A stretch of DNA of 64,000 nt from Cymbomonas tetramitiformis (Eukaryota; Chlorophyta; Pyramimonadophyceae; Pyramimonadales; Pyramimonadaceae), in the NCBI GenBank assembly GCA_001247695.2, contig LGRX02024671.1, positions 103,357-167,356 of the forward strand. The letters run 5' to 3'. The position numbers were made by a program, and so were the translations under genes. The notes below the pieces were generated by a model. It had not been told where the DNA came from. It made no database searches and saw only the letters and a list, made by a program, of their open reading frames with translations. Positions 56,506 through 64,000 of this stretch are shown piece after piece (position 1 is the stretch's first letter; each line of letters begins with the position of its first letter).

Positions 56506-58206
56506 ATGTCCATGATGTCCGCGCCATGCGACAACGCGTCGACCGTCGACACAAACAAAAACCGGCAGCGAGTCTCCGAACTTTTGAGCAACGTTCAATA
56601 TTGCCTCGCGGTCGAGTCTGAACCGTTGCGAGTTTTGTACACGAACATGCAAATTTCGGAAGAGCATGCGTCGTGGGAAATCCGGTATGTCGTGACACAT
56701 ACGAAACATCGCGACGTTGAAGTCGTTAAAGTCGTTGAGAATAATAAGGAGCACAAAATCAAAATCGACAAACATCACGTACAAACGGCGCTGCTCGATA
56801 TCAAAAGCATAATACAGAGTAGACTGAATTGGAATGTCACAATCGACAGTCTAGCTGTGTTGAGACACGACAGAGTAGACACGGCCACGAATTTTCATCA
56901 CGATTACCCGTATCACACCTGCCCCTCAAACCGTAAATGTATACCTTGGAACAAACGTAACCTCGTCATCAATTTGTCTCCCGAAACGGCGTTGACCGAG
57001 TTTGTATCCGGTATTTCTAGCGCTGTGGACTGCATGCTGCGCGTGGACGCGTCGGATCGTGTCGACGCCGCGCGATGCAACCCGAAGATTCATAACGTCA
57101 CCTACTTCTCGCCCGCTTCGTGCCACCGTGCACCACCCGACGCGAGGAGAACGGTTCTGATCATGGCGCTTCTTTGGGACGTCGAAGAAAGCGACAAGGA
57201 CGCTTTTTTGCAAGAGGAAAAGAGAAAGGTCGGCGACACCCCCCAAAATAAGTTGTACGGCGACGACTGGAGGCTCGTGCAAAATCCGACGCTGCTCTTC
57301 CAAACCGACGAAACGGCCTTCGCGCTTCGGTGTGATGCCGTCAAGCGAGAGTGTCGCATACTAAACGCGGAAACTCTGACCAAAAGCGATTGGCTGCGCA
57401 ACTATCGACGTTGGCACCGAGTATTGCGCAGACACGCGCCTTGGTCGCACGACACTCAAATACACTCGCTTATGGGTAAGGGTGACCTATGTGTGACGAT
57501 CTTGAACGACAAACGCGAGCTCACCGAGCTGCAGTATGACTACGCCACGAATGAATTGACGTATGAGATCGACGGAGTTAGCGAAGAATCGCAATCAATG
57601 ACTGTCCAACTCGGTCCGCTAAATAGCATTCCGGGGATGTACGTAAGAACTACCGAACTCACACGACAATTGTGTCACGGATATGAATGTCTTGAATCCG
57701 AAACAAATTACTTCGACGAGATCAAGTTCTTCTGCGATGACGGAAACGAGGTGGCGTTGCCCGTTTTAGAGTACTCGTTCAACTTGTTGGTCGAGAGGAA
57801 CTGCGCCGAACCATGCAGCAAAGCTGAAAGCTTTCCGAAAGAGCTCCAAGATATGGTGAATCTGTTAAAGGAAGTATGTACGCACGCGCGCCTAAAAAAA
57901 CTCGATCCGTACACAGTGGATTTTAAGGAGGCCGATAAGGAGACCTCGATCATCCTCGTCTGCGAGGAATTTTCCGTCGTTACGATGCGATGCAAGTTAA
58001 AAAAATGCAAAGAAGCGGTGTACGCGCCCGTATACATACACGGGCTGTGCAAATCACACGACGAAGCATTCAAGGAACACCATTCCGAAGAAATACCGTT
58101 CATCTCTTGGCAAACGTTGCTGCAAAAATACAAGAAGGCGACGCCCGCAAGTCGCGACGCAGTAGTGATAGTCGAGGAGGTACTCGATTTGAGTTTCGAA
58201 TATTGA
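56506..58206 (+). CDS. hypothetical protein, 566 aa
   Basis: The ATG at 56506 was chosen as the first ATG after the GGTATAAATG box; further in-frame ATGs follow within a few codons. The protein is mixed alpha/beta with many charged residues and scattered Cys (for example CKLKKCKEAVY and CHGYEC). I can see no clear enzyme motif or membrane segment. It is more AT-rich than the hydrolase gene before it. A micro-retroposon lies immediately after the stop codon, so its 3' UTR has probably been changed. Confidence 0.6.
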   Translation: MSMMSAPCDNASTVDTNKNRQRVSELLSNVQYCLAVESEPLRVLYTNMQISEEHASWEIRYVVTHTKHRDVEVVKVVENNKEHKIKIDKHHVQTALLDIKSIIQSRLNWNVTIDSLAVLRHDRVDTATNFHHDYPYHTCPSNRKCIPWNKRNLVINLSPETALTEFVSGISSAVDCMLRVDASDRVDAARCNPKIHNVTYFSPASCHRAPPDARRTVLIMALLWDVEESDKDAFLQEEKRKVGDTPQNKLYGDDWRLVQNPTLLFQTDETAFALRCDAVKRECRILNAETLTKSDWLRNYRRWHRVLRRHAPWSHDTQIHSLMGKGDLCVTILNDKRELTELQYDYATNELTYEIDGVSEESQSMTVQLGPLNSIPGMYVRTTELTRQLCHGYECLESETNYFDEIKFFCDDGNEVALPVLEYSFNLLVERNCAEPCSKAESFPKELQDMVNLLKEVCTHARLKKLDPYTVDFKEADKETSIILVCEEFSVVTMRCKLKKCKEAVYAPVYIHGLCKSHDEAFKEHHSEEIPFISWQTLLQKYKKATPASRDAVVIVEEVLDLSFEY

Positions 58207-58215
58207 AGAGCGGAA

Positions 58216-58293
58216 TCCGGCCCAGAGTAGGGCCGGGGAAATTAATTTACTCATATGCTCAACGGGCGTGGTTTTTTCTTTTTCTTTTTTCTT
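58216..58293 (+). mobile_element. micro-retroposon with 13-base target-site duplication
   Basis: TTGAAGAGCGGAA (58203-58215) and TTGACGAGCGGAA (58294-58306) flank a 78-base insertion. It begins with a perfect CCGGCCC-AGAGTA-GGGCCGG hairpin, continues through an AT-rich middle and CAACGGGCGTGG, and ends in (TTTTTTC)n-type sequence. The 51361 copy matches its 3' part. The tail type equals that of the LINE elements here, so a LINE probably mobilised it. It could be a SINE-like RNA or an extreme 5' truncation of a longer element. Confidence 0.7.
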
Positions 58294-58576
58294 TTGACGA
58301 GCGGAACATTTCTCGGACGGAAGTTGGCGCATTTGCACGTTCGAGAGATGCGAGATCCTTATTGAACCTTCTCCACCGCGCAACTTTTTCTATATTGTGT
58401 ATTTCGAAGTCGAAACCGAAGAGTTTTAAGGTGGCCGTAGAAGTGCACAGGATAACGCACGATAGTACCGGTCTCTTTCGAAAGTTTCCGCAGCTTCACA
58501 AAAAAACGGACGACGGGATCCGCGCACATCCGAGGAGCTTGTCTCGACAGCTGCACGAAGGACGCGTCGATCGCTC

Positions 58577-60865
58577 TCACGACATCTTCGCATCGACGAG
58601 AGTTCGTGTTTCGAGGGTTCTTTCGCGCGCCAGGGTGTAGTACAAATCGGCGCGACCGCTCAAGAAGTGCAACGCGTTGCTCGCTTCGTCGTGCGCGTCG
58701 TCGCGAGCGATCAGGACGCGGCTCTCCGGCCCCGAGGCCGCGCAAAGGTTCGCGCAGGCGAGCAGCCAGGACCAACACTCCGGCGGGTCGCGACGAGCCT
58801 CCGTCGCTCGCGGCGTTCGACGGCACAGGACGAGGCGTCGGCTCGCCTTGCTCTCCGGGCGCAGCTGGTGAGCGCACATCAAAGGGAAGCCGTCGACGGG
58901 CCGCCACCGAGCGCCGTCGGCGGCCACCCACGCCTCGAACCGCTCGGCGGAATCCGCGTCGCCCCACACCAGCTCCACCCGCAGCAGGTGAGCGCACTGG
59001 GAAGGTTCCGCGCAGGCGTCGGCGCGGGCGGCAAGCCTCTCCCGTTTCGAGCCCACGTGCGCGTCCCGAATCTCGCGCACAATTCCCGCCGCCCCGACGC
59101 GCAGGTTCGCGACCCAGCCTCCGACGACGTACTCGTCCGAGCCGTACGCGTCGTCGCTCACCCGCAACTCGTCGTCCCTTCCCCGCTCGCCGCTCGGGGC
59201 CGCGGTCAGGTCGACCCTTTCCAGCAGAGCGCCCAAACGATCGACGACTTTGGGATCCGTCGACGCGCCTCTACGAGCATCGGAATTTCTTTTGAAAAAC
59301 CGTTGCAGAGTGGCGGTTCCCGTAGATCTTAGAGGCTCCTCGGGGAGGAGCTCGCGATTATCCCACACGCTCACCCGAAAATACGAACAGCGCTTCTCTT
59401 CCGAAAGCACCTTCCGCAAAATTCTAGCGCACCCGCGCAGGGTGCGGTCGTCCGTCCAGGCGGTCGAGAGCCTCACGTACACGGCCCCCGACGAGGCCGC
59501 CTCCTCGCAGCCCGAAAGCGTGGGGGCGCGTCGTTTTCTGGTCGCGCAGAGTTGAACGCGAAGCAACGGACAACGCGCGTCCACCACCAACCGAACCTCG
59601 CACCGGTCGCTCAGAAGGAGGGTCGTCCAATGCGACTGCAAGCGATCGAGCTTGTCGTCGGTGATGGGAAATTTGAGGGTGATCATCTCTTCGAAAGAGT
59701 CGCGAAGCGAGAAATCCGCCTCTTCGTCAAGATGGGTGACTCGCAAGTCCAGATCCTGAGCGTGCGCTTCGACGCAGCGGTCGAACTCCTCCGCCGCTTC
59801 GCACGGCTCCTCGATACCCACGGCGAGCAGATGCGACCGGAACCCGCATTCCCGAAAGAGCGTCTCCTCGTCATCGAAAGGGGGCGCCGCCGGCGAAACG
59901 ACGACGCCGAGATTGGCGATCCCGAGCGCGCGAAGAAGGGCGGCGTCCGATAGGAAGGTCCACACGTTGCGGGTCATGTAGACGGCACGAACCGTCTCGG
60001 CGCACTCGAGGCCGTAAGACGTAGCCAGCGAAAGGTACTGATGACGCTGCAGCTCTTGTTGCTTCCAAAGCAGATGGCGCCGCAGATTTCGAGCCAGACA
60101 GGACGCCAGGATCACGGTCGTCCCCGGGGAGGCGCCCGTCCGCAAGCTCTGCAGGAAAGAGAGGAACGGCAGCGCGTGTTTGGAGTCCAGCGTTCTATCT
60201 TTGCGCATCCGAAAGTGCGGATTTTTACGCTCTCGAAATTCCGTGTACCCTTTCACCACTTCGTTCACGGTGCGGGACTGCACCGGGTGATCGTGCACGG
60301 CGCGCGCCTCCAGGGAAAGGTAGTCCAACATGTCTCGCCCGCATTTCGGAGTGCGGAGTTCGCGACCTCGAAGAATCGCGAAAGGCACCTCAGCTCGATG
60401 AACCACCTGATTCACCTTGTGCAACACATACGGACCTCGCGTCGTCGCCTCTCGTTCGCACGTAATGCACACACACGCCGCGGACGTGACTACGGGAAGC
60501 CGCTTTCCGTAAGCGACTACCTTGATCATCTCCACTAGCGAAGTCGAAGCTCTCGCGCACACGCACGCGGAACAGTCGTCGCAAATCGCGATGTCGTAAG
60601 TAGCGAACGTCACCTTCGAAGAGTCATCTGTCGAGTGACGCGCGTCTACCGAATCGTGCAGCACGTGCCCTCGGATGTGCATATACCTGCCCGCGACGGT
60701 CATGAATGGGACGCGAAAGCGATGCGGCGATCGACGGACCGCATGCCACATACAGACCACACGCAAGCTTATCGGTGAGCGCTCTCGATTGGTTCGATCG
60801 ATCCTCTCCGAGGGTATATCGAATTGCTGAAAGATTCGGTCGGCGACGTCAAACGCCACAAACAT
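58577..60865 (-). CDS. large hypothetical protein, up to 762 aa
   Basis: ATG at 60865; an alternative ATG at 60751 lies 42-51 bases after a TTCGATCGAT motif (60793-60802) and may be the true start. The N-terminal third has two close Cys clusters (CDDCSACVC and CVCITC), which could bind metal. The rest is mixed, with Arg/Glu-rich and long helical stretches, and the C-terminal 200 residues are very GC-rich in codon use. I recognise no family. The size and the Cys pairs would suit a viral DNA-processing or structural protein, but nothing proves it. Confidence 0.6.
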   Translation of the reverse strand: MFVAFDVADRIFQQFDIPSERIDRTNRERSPISLRVVCMWHAVRRSPHRFRVPFMTVAGRYMHIRGHVLHDSVDARHSTDDSSKVTFATYDIAICDDCSACVCARASTSLVEMIKVVAYGKRLPVVTSAACVCITCEREATTRGPYVLHKVNQVVHRAEVPFAILRGRELRTPKCGRDMLDYLSLEARAVHDHPVQSRTVNEVVKGYTEFRERKNPHFRMRKDRTLDSKHALPFLSFLQSLRTGASPGTTVILASCLARNLRRHLLWKQQELQRHQYLSLATSYGLECAETVRAVYMTRNVWTFLSDAALLRALGIANLGVVVSPAAPPFDDEETLFRECGFRSHLLAVGIEEPCEAAEEFDRCVEAHAQDLDLRVTHLDEEADFSLRDSFEEMITLKFPITDDKLDRLQSHWTTLLLSDRCEVRLVVDARCPLLRVQLCATRKRRAPTLSGCEEAASSGAVYVRLSTAWTDDRTLRGCARILRKVLSEEKRCSYFRVSVWDNRELLPEEPLRSTGTATLQRFFKRNSDARRGASTDPKVVDRLGALLERVDLTAAPSGERGRDDELRVSDDAYGSDEYVVGGWVANLRVGAAGIVREIRDAHVGSKRERLAARADACAEPSQCAHLLRVELVWGDADSAERFEAWVAADGARWRPVDGFPLMCAHQLRPESKASRRLVLCRRTPRATEARRDPPECWSWLLACANLCAASGPESRVLIARDDAHDEASNALHFLSGRADLYYTLARERTLETRTLVDAKMS

Positions 60866-61018
60866 TTGTTTGTGGATGATTATGGACCTGTTTATTTCAT
60901 CCGATACCGATCCAGCCTGAAAATGTTTTTCGTATCTCTCCCTCTCTCTCTCTCAGCGCTTAAGCGCCGACTTCTGGTGTTTTGTCTGCGTCGCCGTTGC
61001 GACGCACGCCTCTCTATA

Positions 61019-61468
61019 AAATTGTAACAAAGTTTGTAACGGCATCGAGGGGACACCGATTTACACGAAGAGATCTGTCGCAGGTGTCCGGTATCAGTTT
61101 CCGGTGTCCGGTTTCCGATGTCCGGTGTCCGGTTTCCGATGTCCGGTGTTCGGTGTTCGGTGTTCGGTTTCATGGTTTCATGGTTTCACGGTTTCCTGGT
61201 TTCGGTTTTTTCTGTTTTTTCGCCTCCCTCGTTCACCTCCGTTACAAAGTTGTAACAAAGTTTTATCGCACAGACGATTCCGGTTTCCGGTTTCATGGTT
61301 TCCTGGTTTCGCTTTTTCTGTTTTTTCGCCCCCTCGTTCACCTCCGTTACAAAGTTGTAACAAAGCTTTATCGCACAGACGATTCCGGTTTCCGGTTTCT
61401 GGTTTCTGGTTTCTGGTTTCTGGTTTCTGGTTTCCTGGTTTTTCGCCCCCTCGTTCACCTCCGTTACA
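61019..61468. repeat. satellite-like tandem repeats with GTTACAA palindromes
   Basis: Degenerate short repeats of GGTGTCCGGTTTCC type (61080-61200) pass into two to three copies of a unit of about 115 bases. Each unit carries GTTACAA-AG-TTGTAAC (a perfect 7-base inverted repeat) followed by TTTATCGCACAGACGATTCC. A (GGTTTCT)n run lies at about 61393-61430. The second LINE is inserted in the last unit. ORFs here are repeat artefacts. Confidence 0.8.
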
Positions 61469-64000
61469 AAAGAAAAGAAAAAGAGACACCCTTGGACGGG
61501 GTGTGGGGCTTTGTGAGTCCCCTTGACTCCTTCTTCTTTGTCCCTTAGTCTGGTTCCTTGTCTACTTTAGTTCTGTATAGTCTGTTTAGGCTTACTGCAA
61601 ATCCTGTCGCTAGGTCATGTATTTTCCTGAGTAGGTGTAGGGCTTCCTGTCTGTCGAATCCTAAATGTTTGGTCAGTATTTTCTCCGTGTGTTCGTATAT
61701 TGTTCCCGTATTGCCGAATACCATTACGTGTAGCGTTACCTTGTAGCCATATAGTTCTAGTAGTTTTACTAGCGGTGTGTATTTTGTGTACTTCGTTTTT
61801 AGTGCTTCCTCCCAACTCATTTCGTCTGTGTATGTTACCTCTATCAGGTGTATGTGGCCCGCTTCCGTCATTGCCTTTTGGTGTGTGTACCCAGGCTGCT
61901 CATTCCCCTTTTCAGTTCCCTCTAGCATTACTATGTCCACGTAGTGTGGTATGGTGTCCTTTCCGTGTGCTGGTGCCGGTGTGTTTCGTCCGTCCAGTCT
62001 GCATTGCCCCCTTGTGAGGAGGAAGTCTTCTATTGGTCTCCCGTTGTTCATTCCTTTCCCTTTTTTCCCCGCATGGGTTCTTATTACACATCCCCCTTTC
62101 CTGCCTTTGCTAATTGCTTTCGCTATCATTTTGGTGGTCTCATCCGACCTGCTTATTATCATGTTCTTTATCTCCCTCTCTGTGCATCCTCCCAGCACAT
62201 GGGCTGTGCGTATGAATCCTCCCGCGTTTACTTGTCTGGGCATCCCGCAGCATTTGCATTTTTGCGACCTTCTCCCTCCTTGCTGCTTCTTGTATGGTCC
62301 TGCTGGTAGTTTGTTCGCCCGGCATCTTAGCAGGACTGTCACGTCTTTCTCGTTTAGGTATTCCGTTCCCTTCTTCCAGTATCCATTAGAGAGCTTGTGC
62401 ATGGCTTTATCACCTTTGAGGTGCTGCATGTAATTTTCTGGCTTTTCTTGTGTTGCTGTCAGTATTTTTTCCCTCGAGGACTTTCTCCATTCCTTCACTT
62501 GGTGTACTTCCTTTTGCGCTGCTTCCTGGTCCTGTACCATTTCCTGGAGTGCTCTCCATTCTTCCTGTGCTTCCTCCTGTTGTTGGGCCATTTCTCTGAG
62601 CTCGGCTGCGGTGTCCTGCTGTGTTGTCGTGTCCACATTCTGTGTTTCCGGTAGCTTCAGTTTCTGGGTTGACCCTTGTGCGGTTTCTCCTTGGGCTTCC
62701 CTCGGCCCTTCAGCTTCCCGTAGGGCTGGTTGGTCGGGTTTTGCCTGGCTTTGGGTTCTTCTTCGTTTTTGTCTTTCTCCCTGTTCTAGTGCCTCCTCTT
62801 TCCGTATTGTTCTTGTCTTCCATCCCTGTTCCTTATTCATTTCTACTCCCCGTGTGCTCTCTCGCCCTTGCCCCCTCTTTTGTTTAGCTTGTTGTGCTGT
62901 TTGTACTTGCTGCTTCTGTATTAATGCCTCCTCCTCTAATCGTTCCATCCTCTGGAGTTCCAATTCCTCTTCCTGTTCCTGTTGCCATTCTGGTTCGTCG
63001 GGCCAGGTGTCTGCCCAGGCTGTTCCTATTTCAGTAGGCTCCCGGTTTCTTTGTGCGTATTCTGCCTCCTTCCTCTCAATGCGTTGTCTTTTGGTCTCCC
63101 ATTCTTCTGGCCCGGTTTCTAGTTTCCTTTTTAGTCTTTGTATTATGTTCGTTTTCCCCGTCATTTTTGCCTCCCTCACCTTTTTTGTTACATGGTTGAG
63201 TATTGCTTGGTGTCCTTCCAGTTGTCTACCCGTGGCCTCGCATATTGCTAGTAGCATCACTGTATCCGTGTTGTCGTGGTTGAGGCCGTATTCCCCTTCT
63301 TCACAGGCCCTTTTTGCCACCTCGTCCGCCATTTCATTCCCATGTATTCCCACATGCGCTTTAACCTTGTATAGGGCCACTTTTGTTCCCTCCTTATTTA
63401 GCTTTTGTATTTGTTTCATTATTTTCCACAGCAGGTCCCTGTGTACGTGCCTTTCAAGCGTGTGCGGCCTTCTTTTCATGTTTTGTATCTGGTAGAGGGA
63501 GGTCAGACTATCCGTGCATATGCTGACTTTCTCTTCTCCCGGGTTTGAGTCTAGTGTCAGTGCCATATATATGGCAGTGAGCTCCGCCCTGTTAACAGTT
63601 TGGCAGCGTCCGGCCCATCTTTGCATGTGGTTCATTGCCCGTTCCCCTCTTGGGTCCCAGACACCTGCCGCCGTTACTTCCTCGACTTCCCCGTTTTCCT
63701 TTTTGACTTTTCTTTGGCTTCCATCTGTGTAAATCATATTGTTTCTGTTATGCCTCCTTTGGGGCTCTGGGTATCCTTTCCCTTGGTTGTCCCACTTGCT
63801 TCCTGGTGGTGGTTCTGCTTTCTCCTTTTCACCCCTTTCCCACTGCAGCCATTGGTCTCCGTTTATGTGCTCGTCCGTTGTGTCTGGGCCCGTAAATTGT
63901 AATGCCCACCTTCTTAGGGCGTCTCTGTTTATTTCCTCCCTACTCCACGTGGTGTTAGCTCTTAGTACGTCCATAGTCGTTGGCCTCGGCCCTCTATCCC
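61469..64000 (-). mobile_element. second non-LTR retrotransposon, 3' end, runs off the window
   Basis: On the - strand it ends with a CACCC-CGTCCAA-GGGTG hairpin and a TCTCTTTTTCTTTTCTTTT tail that joins the satellite at about 61469. The coding part shares the RNase H, finger and endonuclease blocks of the 24-31 kb element but is clearly diverged, so it is a different subfamily. It is also much more AT-rich. The 5' part lies beyond base 64000. Confidence 0.85.
61545..64000 (-). CDS. retrotransposon polyprotein C-terminus: RNase H, CCHC finger, endonuclease (partial)
   Basis: It is open from the window edge (first ATG at 63974) to TAA at 61545, 809 codons from that ATG. RNase H near its start: IYTDGS (Asp), VNRAELTAIYMAL (Glu), CTDSL (Asp) and KVKAHVG with GNEMADE. 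A long Gln/Glu-rich helical linker (about 63100-62450) follows. Then comes a finger C-x2-C-x15-H-x4-C (about 62300-62220), longer than the C-x2-C-x7-H-x4-C of the other element. The endonuclease block has RGQCRLDGR, PHYVDIVM and HLIEV, with PIEDF where the other element has PIPDF. The C-terminal 90 residues match the other element well. The frame is intact. Confidence 0.85.
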   Translation of the reverse strand, partial: DRGPRPTTMDVLRANTTWSREEINRDALRRWALQFTGPDTTDEHINGDQWLQWERGEKEKAEPPPGSKWDNQGKGYPEPQRRHNRNNMIYTDGSQRKVKKENGEVEEVTAAGVWDPRGERAMNHMQRWAGRCQTVNRAELTAIYMALTLDSNPGEEKVSICTDSLTSLYQIQNMKRRPHTLERHVHRDLLWKIMKQIQKLNKEGTKVALYKVKAHVGIHGNEMADEVAKRACEEGEYGLNHDNTDTVMLLAICEATGRQLEGHQAILNHVTKKVREAKMTGKTNIIQRLKRKLETGPEEWETKRQRIERKEAEYAQRNREPTEIGTAWADTWPDEPEWQQEQEEELELQRMERLEEEALIQKQQVQTAQQAKQKRGQGRESTRGVEMNKEQGWKTRTIRKEEALEQGERQKRRRTQSQAKPDQPALREAEGPREAQGETAQGSTQKLKLPETQNVDTTTQQDTAAELREMAQQQEEAQEEWRALQEMVQDQEAAQKEVHQVKEWRKSSREKILTATQEKPENYMQHLKGDKAMHKLSNGYWKKGTEYLNEKDVTVLLRCRANKLPAGPYKKQQGGRRSQKCKCCGMPRQVNAGGFIRTAHVLGGCTEREIKNMIISRSDETTKMIAKAISKGRKGGCVIRTHAGKKGKGMNNGRPIEDFLLTRGQCRLDGRNTPAPAHGKDTIPHYVDIVMLEGTEKGNEQPGYTHQKAMTEAGHIHLIEVTYTDEMSWEEALKTKYTKYTPLVKLLELYGYKVTLHVMVFGNTGTIYEHTEKILTKHLGFDRQEALHLLRKIHDLATGFAVSLNRLYRTKVDKEPD

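Noticed and set aside
61098..61548. Several ORFs rich in Phe, Ser and Gly in the satellite.
   Set aside because: They follow the tandem repeat unit in every frame and have no promoter or domain.
1..64000. CRISPR arrays, rRNA or tRNA genes.
   Set aside because: No regularly spaced identical repeats with unique spacers, no rRNA-like stretch and no cloverleaf I could confirm by eye; tRNAs cannot be fully excluded without a covariance-model search.

Overview
The window reads as a stretch of a large, intronless, GC-rich double-stranded DNA virus genome, or an endogenous copy of one, lying in the DNA of a single-celled eukaryote, probably a marine stramenopile-like protist. It has been hit by several retrotransposons and by one small rolling-circle replicon. 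The viral reading rests on four things. Dense single-exon genes lie on both strands, many with a TATA-like box (TATAAATA or TATATATA) 40-90 bases before the ATG. There is a divergent family B DNA polymerase, with an SF2 helicase, a protein kinase and a RING protein nearby. An OTU-type protease is present. Very long Ser/Pro/Thr-rich (PT-repeat) surface proteins follow. No capsid or packaging gene is visible, so I do not assign a family; mirusvirus-like or herpesvirus-like is only a guess. The protist host is inferred from the PT-repeat style and from non-LTR retrotransposons of a type expected in cellular genomes.

Layout. 0-12.8 kb: replication and information genes (PolB, SF2 helicase split by a frameshift, protein kinase, unknown proteins). 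A 0.5-kb array of two alternating palindromic motifs (about 9.0-9.53 kb) sits between divergent genes and could be an origin or enhancer. 13.1-16 kb: a membrane-anchored Cys/PT glycoprotein, frameshifted at a G run. 16.1-17 kb: a RING protein. 17.3-46.7 kb: one gigantic adhesin-like gene with a signal/TM segment, TMEM132-like Ig/cohesin domains, a dockerin-like loop, Cys modules on PT stalks, five copies of a C-terminal module and an Ala-rich coiled coil. It is cut by a 7.18-kb 5'-truncated non-LTR retrotransposon flanked by 2,357-base direct repeats. 47-49.2 kb: an OTU/methyltransferase-like protein and a small gene. 49.4-50.6 kb: a CRESS-DNA Rep gene with a recognisable stem-loop origin, between imperfect direct repeats. 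51-60.9 kb: a large protein with a lipase-like tail, an alpha/beta hydrolase and two large unknown proteins. 61-61.47 kb: a satellite. 61.47-64 kb: the 3' end of a second retrotransposon, running off the window.

The most notable item is the retrotransposon at 24,033-31,213. Its single ORF carries the end of a reverse transcriptase, a Ulp1-type protease, a region that resembles the PCIF1 family of cap-adjacent adenosine methyltransferases, an RNase H, a CCHC finger and a restriction-like endonuclease. Two tiny retroposons with the same kind of 3' hairpin plus T/C-rich tail lie at 51.4 and 58.2 kb, and the first is inserted in frame in a gene. All assignments are by eye; no search or alignment was run.
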